A DNA stretch of 10,593 nucleotides from an uncultured Planctomycetia bacterium (GTDB lineage: Bacteria; Planctomycetota; UBA1135; GCA-002686595): contig CALKYE010000269.1 in NCBI GenBank assembly GCA_938003765.1, positions 1-10,593 on the forward strand, read 5' to 3'. Of this stretch, positions 6,539-10,593 are shown in pieces. Under the pieces are notes generated by a model. That model saw nothing but the letters and a program-made list of their open reading frames with translations. It searched no databases and was not told the DNA's origin. A program made the translations under genes and the position numbers. The stretch's first letter is position 1; each line of letters opens with the position of its first letter.

Positions 6539-6850
6539 TCAATACTCGATCTTCCAGCCGGCCGTGCGCCGCGCCTTCTCGCCGCGCGGGGCCTCCGGGC
6601 GCACGGTCTTGGAGTCGTCGTCCTCGCCCTCGGGCGAGTAGAAGTCCTGGCTGCGGCCGGCGCCGACCCAGGCGATCAGAGCCGCGCGGGAGAACTTCCA
6701 CTCCCGGCCGACCTTGCGCGCGGGGATGTTCTCGGCGTGCAGGACCTTGTTGAAGGTCTTGACGCTCACGCCGAGCAGTTCGGCGGCCTCGTCGATGTTG
6801 AGGATGTCGCGCGGCGCGCCGGCAGGCGCTGAACCATTGAGCTCGCTCAC
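6539..6850 (-). CDS. Small excisionase/MerR-type helix-turn-helix protein
   Basis: The 103-residue protein has a single winged-helix domain of the excisionase (HTH_17) type at about 16-62: DILNIDEAAELLGVSVKT, then the wing ending in GREWKFSRAALIAWV. A charged, probably disordered tail follows, with an acidic patch (EGEDDD, 75-79) and then basic residues. The start is GTG, overlapping the stop of the B12-binding subunit (GTGA). AAGGAAGGAG seven bases upstream confirms it; the longer frame upstream would run into the mutase gene without such a site. Excisionase-like domains often serve phage excision, but no integrase or attachment site is here. Its place inside a metabolic operon suggests local transcription control or another DNA-bound role. 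The targets are unknown. Confidence 0.86.
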   Translation of the reverse strand: MSELNGSAPAGAPRDILNIDEAAELLGVSVKTFNKVLHAENIPARKVGREWKFSRAALIAWVGAGRSQDFYSPEGEDDDSKTVRPEAPRGEKARRTAGWKIEY

Positions 6851-7269
6851 TGCGCTGCTCCTTCCTTCTGCCAGCGCAGTTCCATCTGCGCGGTGATCCA
6901 CTGGGCGATCTCCTCGGTCCGCGTTCCGGGTCCGAAGAGCTTGGTGTAGCCGGCGTCCTCGAGGGCCTTCATGTCGTCCTGCGGGATGATGCCGCCGCCG
7001 GTGAGGAGCACGTGCCCCATGTCGCGCTTCTCGAGCGCCGCGCGCACGCGCGGGAACAGCGCCATGTGCGCGCCGGAGAGGATCGACAGCCCGACCACGT
7101 CCACGTCCTCTTGCGCCGCGACTTCCGCGATCGCCTCGGGCGTCTGGTGCAGGCCGGTGTAGATCACTTCCATGCCGAAGTCGCGCAGCGCGCTGGCGAC
7201 GGTCTTGGCGCCGCGGTCGTGACCGTCGAGGCCCGGCTTGCCGATGAGGACGCGGATCTTGCGTTGCAT
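6847..7269 (-). CDS. icmB: Cobalamin-binding small subunit of the acyl-CoA mutase (IcmB-like)
   Basis: The 140-residue protein is a free-standing B12-binding domain of the methylmalonyl-CoA mutase family. It holds adenosylcobalamin base-off with its histidine on cobalt and pairs with the large subunit. The signature DxHxxG is Asp15-Gly-His17-Asp-Arg-Gly20. The second motif is LSILSG (Ser62, Leu64), and the third is the glycine run TGGG at 90-93 contacting the cobalamin tail. Length matches Streptomyces IcmB (about 136), the small subunit of isobutyryl-CoA mutase. The fusion to a catalytic domain seen in many methylmalonyl-CoA mutases is absent. The gene starts 25 bases after the small membrane protein gene and its stop overlaps the helix-turn-helix gene. 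The B12-domain call is very secure; the substrate label rests on residues in the large subunit. Confidence 0.92.
   Translation of the reverse strand: MQRKIRVLIGKPGLDGHDRGAKTVASALRDFGMEVIYTGLHQTPEAIAEVAAQEDVDVVGLSILSGAHMALFPRVRAALEKRDMGHVLLTGGGIIPQDDMKALEDAGYTKLFGPGTRTEEIAQWITAQMELRWQKEGAAQ
6858..6867 (-). promoter_or_regulatory. Ribosome binding site deciding the GTG start of the helix-turn-helix gene
   Basis: The minus strand reads AAGGAAGGAG, then seven bases, then GTG. It lies inside the last codons of the B12-binding subunit gene and, with the GTGA overlap, indicates translational coupling. Confidence 0.75.
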
Positions 7270-7294
7270 GTCGTCAGTCCCTGTTCTTCGCTCT

Positions 7295-7522
7295 CTAGAG
7301 CTTCTTCCACAGCGCGGTCAGGCCCTGCTTGGCGACCCAGCCAGTCGCGAGGCAACACGCGCCGATGGCCACCGACCACAGCCCGTTGCGGGGCAGGTGC
7401 AGTTGCCCGATGTCGAGTCCGCGGATCACGTAGTCGAAGCCCACCACCACCGTGACCAGCGAGGGCACGATCAGGATCAGCGCGGCGAGCTTGTACGCGA
7501 CGAGGTTGGAGTTGCGGGCCAT
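7295..7522 (-). CDS. Two-helix small membrane protein between the mutase subunit genes
   Basis: The 75-residue protein is not one I recognise. It has two hydrophobic segments, at about 10-29 (rich in Leu, Ile and Val) and about 47-65 (SVAIGACCLATGWVA), joined by a short loop containing Asp and Arg, with a C-terminus of basic residues (WKKL). This predicts a hairpin in the inner membrane. Third codon positions are overwhelmingly G or C, as in its neighbours, which supports real coding. It lies 36 bases after the mutase large subunit gene and 25 bases before the small subunit gene, so it is cotranscribed with both. No Shine-Dalgarno is evident. Known mutase loci do not require a membrane partner; its role is open. 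Confidence 0.77.
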   Translation of the reverse strand: MARNSNLVAYKLAALILIVPSLVTVVVGFDYVIRGLDIGQLHLPRNGLWSVAIGACCLATGWVAKQGLTALWKKL

Positions 7523-7558
7523 GGCGGACGTTGCCGGAATCCCGAGCGCGGCAGGCGC

Positions 7559-9232
7559 TCAGAGGATCTTGGGCTCCTTGTAGACGCCGAACTCCGCGCG
7601 CAGCACGTCGGCGATCTCGCCCAGCGTGCAGTAGGCGTGCGCCGCCGCGACGAAGCGCTCGAGCAGATTGTCCTTCGATCGACAAGCGTCGCGGATCGCA
7701 TCGAGCTCGCGCTTGCAGCGCGCGTTGTCGCGGCGCTTGCGCAGCGCAGCGAGGCGCTCGTGCTGTTCGCGTTCGACCGAGGCGTCGATGCGCAGGATGT
7801 CGATCGTCGGGCCCTTGTCGTCCTCGGTGTAGCAGTTGACACCGACGACTTTCTTCGAGCCGCGCTCGACGGCCGCCTGGTAGGCGATGGCCGAGCGGTG
7901 GATCTCGCGCTGGATGTAGCCGGCCTCGATGCACGGCACCACGCCGCCGCGCCGGTCGATCTCGGCGAAGTAGCGCTCGGCCTCGGCCTCGAGCTTGTTC
8001 GTCAGAGCTTCGACGAAGTAGCTGCCGCCGAGCGGATCGGCGACGTGCGCGACCTCGATCTCCTCGGCGATGATCTGCTGCGTGCGCAGCGCGATCTTGA
8101 CCGCCTTCTCGGTCGGCAGCGCGAGCGTCTCGTCCATCGAGTTGGTGTGCAGCGACTGCGTGCCGCCGAGCACCGCCGCGAGCGCCTGGAACGCGACGCG
8201 CACGATGTTGTTCTCCGGCTGCTGCGCCGTGAGCGACACGCCCGCGGTCTGCGTGTGGAAGCGCACCATCCACGAGCGCGGGTCCTTCGCGCCGAAGGTG
8301 TCGCGCATCTTGCGCGCCCAGATGCGGCGCGCGGCGCGGAACTTGGCGATCTCCTCGAAGAAGTCGAGGTGGCTGTCGAAGAAGAACGACAGGCGCGGAG
8401 CGAAGTCGTCGATGTCGAGCCCGGCTGCGAGCCCGCGCTTCACGTACTCCATGCCGTTGGCGAGCGTGAAGGCCAGCTCCTGCGCCGCGGTCGAGCCCGC
8501 TTCGCGGATGTGGTAGCCCGAGATCGAGATCGTGTTCCACTGCGGCACGCGCTCGCTGCAGTAGCCCATCACGTCCGTGATCATCCGCAGCGCGGGCTCG
8601 GGCGGAACGAGCCAGGCGTGCTGCGCCTGGAACTCCTTCAAGATGTCGTTCTGAACCGTGCCGCGCAGCAGCTTCGGATCGACGCCTTGGTTCTCGCCGC
8701 AGGCGATGTAGAAGGCGAGCAGGATCGGCGCCGGCCCGTTGATCGTCATCGAGGTCGAGACCTCCCCCATGGGGATGCCCGACATCAACGTCTCCATGTC
8801 CTCGAGCGAGCTGATCGCCACGCCGACCTGACCGACCTCGCCGATCGAGTGCTCGTGGTCGGAGTCGTAGCCCATGAGCGTCGGGAAGTCGAAAGCCGTC
8901 GACAGCCCGGTCTGTCCGTGCGCGAGCAGGAACTTGAAGCGCTCGTTGGTCTGCTTCGCCGAGCCGAAGCCCGCGAACTGACGCATCGTCCACAGGCGCC
9001 CGCGGTACATCGTCGGATGCACGCCGCGCGTGTACGGGAACTGGCCGGGATAGGCGAGGTCGCGCTCGTGGTCGAGATCGGCGATCGCGTCGGGGCCGTA
9101 CAGCGGCTCGAGCGGCGCCCCGGAGAGCGTCGTGAACTCCGCGCTGCGCTTCTTGGCGGCGTCGAACTCGCGGCGCCAGAGCTGCTCTCCATCGTGGACC
9201 TGCACGCGATGCAGCGGATCGTCGAGGCTCAT
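7559..9232 (-). CDS. icmA: Acyl-CoA mutase large subunit, isobutyryl-CoA mutase type (methylmalonyl-CoA mutase family)
   Basis: This is the adenosylcobalamin-dependent carbon-skeleton mutase catalytic subunit, 557 residues, with the TIM-barrel substrate domain and no B12 domain. Conserved landmarks are HPTMYRGRLWTMRQFAGF (72-89), AFDFPTLMGYDSD (113-125), QNDILKEF (194-201), SGYHIREAG (239-246, active-site His241), APRLSFFF (278-285) and QSLHTNSMDE (359-368). At the substrate-determining positions it has Phe86 and Gln204, where methylmalonyl-CoA mutase has Tyr89 and Arg207. Phe/Gln, 118 residues apart, is the published isobutyryl-CoA mutase pattern (Phe80/Gln198 in Streptomyces). Residue 113 is Ala, unlike the Asp of 2-hydroxyisobutyryl-CoA mutase. 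Length also fits IcmA (about 566). The likely reaction is isobutyryl-CoA to n-butyryl-CoA. It starts 10 bases after the GTPase chaperone gene; the ATG was chosen at MSLDDPL, since a longer frame overlaps that gene. Automated naming would probably say methylmalonyl-CoA mutase. Confidence 0.93.
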   Translation of the reverse strand: MSLDDPLHRVQVHDGEQLWRREFDAAKKRSAEFTTLSGAPLEPLYGPDAIADLDHERDLAYPGQFPYTRGVHPTMYRGRLWTMRQFAGFGSAKQTNERFKFLLAHGQTGLSTAFDFPTLMGYDSDHEHSIGEVGQVGVAISSLEDMETLMSGIPMGEVSTSMTINGPAPILLAFYIACGENQGVDPKLLRGTVQNDILKEFQAQHAWLVPPEPALRMITDVMGYCSERVPQWNTISISGYHIREAGSTAAQELAFTLANGMEYVKRGLAAGLDIDDFAPRLSFFFDSHLDFFEEIAKFRAARRIWARKMRDTFGAKDPRSWMVRFHTQTAGVSLTAQQPENNIVRVAFQALAAVLGGTQSLHTNSMDETLALPTEKAVKIALRTQQIIAEEIEVAHVADPLGGSYFVEALTNKLEAEAERYFAEIDRRGGVVPCIEAGYIQREIHRSAIAYQAAVERGSKKVVGVNCYTEDDKGPTIDILRIDASVEREQHERLAALRKRRDNARCKRELDAIRDACRSKDNLLERFVAAAHAYCTLGEIADVLRAEFGVYKEPKIL

Positions 9233-9242
9233 GGGCGAAGGT

Positions 9243-10223
9243 TCAGTTGGGTTCGGAGGGCTTGGCCGCTGCGCCCGGGCCGCGCACGCAGGCGAGGAGT
9301 TCGGAGAGTAACGCGGCGGAGATGGCGTGGGGCGATGCGCCGGCCACAAGCTCGCTCGCGACGCGCTCGCGCACCCCGCCCGGCCCCCACAGCGCTTCGC
9401 TCAAGCCTTCGGACACCGTGTGGCGCACTTGCTCGAGTCGCTTGGCGCGCCGCGCGGCGTCGAGTCCGCTCGCTTCGAGGTGCGCGCGGTGTTGTTCGAC
9501 GGCGTCGAGCACCGCGTCGACGCCGAACTGCGTGCCCGCGCTGGCCGCGACCACCGGGACCTTCCACGCGCGCTTGGTGAAGCGCACGTGCGTTGCTTCG
9601 ACGAGGTCGTTGAGCAGCCGGTCGGCGCCGGGCTGATCGGCCTTGTTCACCACGAGCACGTCGGCGACCTCGAGCAGGCCAGCCTTCATGGCCTGGATCG
9701 AGTCGCCCGCGCCCGGACACAGCACGACGACGACGGTGTCCGCCGCATCGAGCACGTCGTACTCGGCCTGACCGACTCCGACGGTCTCGAGCAGCACGCG
9801 GTCGAAGCCGAACGCGTCGAGCACGTCGCACGCGCTCGCGGAGGCGCGCGCGAGTCCGCCGTGGCTGCCGCGCGACGCCATCGAGCGGATGAACACGCCC
9901 GGGTCGAGCGTGCGCTCGTCCATGCGGATGCGGTCGCCCAGCAGCGCGCCGCCGGTGAACGGGCTCGAGGGATCGACCGCGACGATGCCCACGGTCTTCG
10001 AGTCCTTGCGCAGCAAGCGCGCGGCCTCGTTCACGAGCGTCGACTTGCCGGCGCCCGGCGGACCCGTGACGCCGATGCGCCACGCGCGACCGATGCGGGG
10101 CCACAGCGTCGCGAGCTCGCGCGCGAAGCGCGGGTCAGCGTTCTCGGCCCAGGTGATGAGCCGCGCGAGCGCGGTTCGATCGCCCTGCACGAGGCGCTCG
10201 GACAAGCTCGCGGCGGCGTTCAC
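9243..10223 (-). CDS. meaB: MeaB/ArgK-family GTPase chaperone of the acyl-CoA mutase
   Basis: This G3E-class P-loop GTPase guards loading and repair of adenosylcobalamin in its partner mutase; MeaB and human MMAA serve methylmalonyl-CoA mutase, and MeaI-like forms serve isobutyryl-CoA mutase. With the GTG start at NAAASLSERL it has 326 residues, the usual length. Visible motifs are Walker A GPPGAGKST (54-62), the switch segment VDPSSPFTGGALLGDR (83-98), ETVGVGQ (146-152) with the glutamate typical of the family, and the base-recognition motif NKAD (193-196). A C-terminal helical arm for dimerisation follows. The start lies 35 bases after the first acyl-CoA dehydrogenase gene; the frame extends further upstream only as a shadow of that gene. 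It precedes the mutase large subunit gene by 10 bases. It is separate here, whereas IcmF proteins fuse this GTPase with both mutase parts. Confidence 0.95.
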   Translation of the reverse strand: MNAAASLSERLVQGDRTALARLITWAENADPRFARELATLWPRIGRAWRIGVTGPPGAGKSTLVNEAARLLRKDSKTVGIVAVDPSSPFTGGALLGDRIRMDERTLDPGVFIRSMASRGSHGGLARASASACDVLDAFGFDRVLLETVGVGQAEYDVLDAADTVVVVLCPGAGDSIQAMKAGLLEVADVLVVNKADQPGADRLLNDLVEATHVRFTKRAWKVPVVAASAGTQFGVDAVLDAVEQHRAHLEASGLDAARRAKRLEQVRHTVSEGLSEALWGPGGVRERVASELVAGASPHAISAALLSELLACVRGPGAAAKPSEPN

Positions 10224-10258
10224 GGCGTCGAGGTCGGGTCTCGAGAGTGGGCGCGGGA

Positions 10259-10593
10259 CTAGGCCAGCACGGCGCGGGCGATCACCAGGCGCTGGATGTC
10301 GGTCGCGCCCTCGTAGATCTCGGTGATGCGCGCGTCGCGGAACAGGCGCTCGGCGATGAAGTGGTCGGTGTACCCCGCGCCGCCGTGGATCTGCAGGCAC
10401 TCGTCGGCGCAGAAGTTCGCGGCCTGCGAGGCGAACAGCTTGGCCTCGGCCGCCTGACGCCCGCACGGCTCGCCGCTGTCGCGCAGCCAAGCCGCCTTGT
10501 GCACGAGCATGCGCGCGGCGTCGATCTTGGTCTGCATATCGGCGATCTTGTGCTGGATCGCCTGGAAGTGCGCGATCGGCTTGCCGAACTGCA
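10259..10593 (-). CDS. Acyl-CoA dehydrogenase, C-terminal part
   Basis: The last 110 residues of an acyl-CoA dehydrogenase are visible; the start lies beyond the right edge of the window, and the frame is open to the end. Recognisable are the C-terminal helical domain with QIHGGAGYTDHFIAERLFRD and the catalytic segment EIYEGATDIQRLVIARAVL, where the glutamate of YEG is the usual catalytic base. It differs clearly from the second acyl-CoA dehydrogenase of this operon (EGATD against EGTSE), so they are paralogues rather than a recent duplication. It is the first visible gene of the mutase operon, 35 bases before the GTPase gene. A short- or branched-chain acyl-CoA substrate would fit the context. 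Confidence 0.94.
   Translation of the reverse strand, partial: QFGKPIAHFQAIQHKIADMQTKIDAARMLVHKAAWLRDSGEPCGRQAAEAKLFASQAANFCADECLQIHGGAGYTDHFIAERLFRDARITEIYEGATDIQRLVIARAVLA

Noticed and set aside
6539..6850. Phage or integrative element suggested by the excisionase-like domain
   Set aside because: No integrase, attachment repeat or tRNA is visible, and the gene is embedded in and coupled to a metabolic operon.
7559..9232. Naming the large subunit methylmalonyl-CoA mutase
   Set aside because: Tyr89 and Arg207 are replaced by Phe86 and Gln204, and no epimerase or carboxylase genes are seen, so the isobutyryl-CoA type is the better call.
7238..9580. 780-residue plus-strand open frame
   Set aside because: It is antisense to the mutase and GTPase genes; its composition is rich in Arg, Asp, Val and Leu as expected from reverse reading, with no recognisable domain.

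Overview
The window is high-GC bacterial DNA with strong G/C preference at third codon positions, so long spurious open frames appear on both strands. It carries 14 supportable protein genes, two of them partial, and I see no RNA genes, insertion sequences, CRISPR arrays or phage genes. The exported or lipoprotein-like small proteins and the gene mix would suit a Gram-negative phylum such as Planctomycetota, Myxococcota or Acidobacteriota. That is an inference only; nothing seen here fixes the taxon.

Layout. (1) At the left end, on the plus strand, is a peroxide-defence pair: the end of an AhpC-type peroxiredoxin overlapping ahpD by one base, followed by a long hairpin. (2) A 404-base stretch without a convincing gene follows. 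Everything beyond it is on the minus strand. (3) Reading in the direction of transcription (right to left), there is first a cobalamin-dependent acyl-CoA mutase operon: an acyl-CoA dehydrogenase (partial), a MeaB/ArgK GTPase chaperone, the mutase large subunit, a 75-residue two-helix membrane protein, the mutase B12-binding subunit, a small excisionase-type helix-turn-helix protein, and a second acyl-CoA dehydrogenase. Gaps are short (overlap to 55 bases) and a GC-rich hairpin follows the last stop. (4) Next comes a two-gene unit: a 69-residue exported protein with four Cys-Cys pairs, then an ECF/SigZ-like sigma factor with a cysteine-containing tail. (5) Then come an exported dienelactone-hydrolase-family protein, acetate kinase, and a DUF1963/YwqG-like protein with duplicated CxxC modules.

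Two things stand out. First, the mutase carries Phe86 and Gln204 where methylmalonyl-CoA mutase has Tyr89 and Arg207. This is the known signature of isobutyryl-CoA mutase, so the operon probably interconverts isobutyryl-CoA and n-butyryl-CoA between two acyl-CoA dehydrogenase steps, rather than serving propionate metabolism. It also contains two unexplained passengers, the membrane protein and the DNA-binding protein. Second, the cysteine-rich exported protein paired with a Cys-tailed sigma factor looks like a small metal- or redox-responsive module; that role is a hypothesis.
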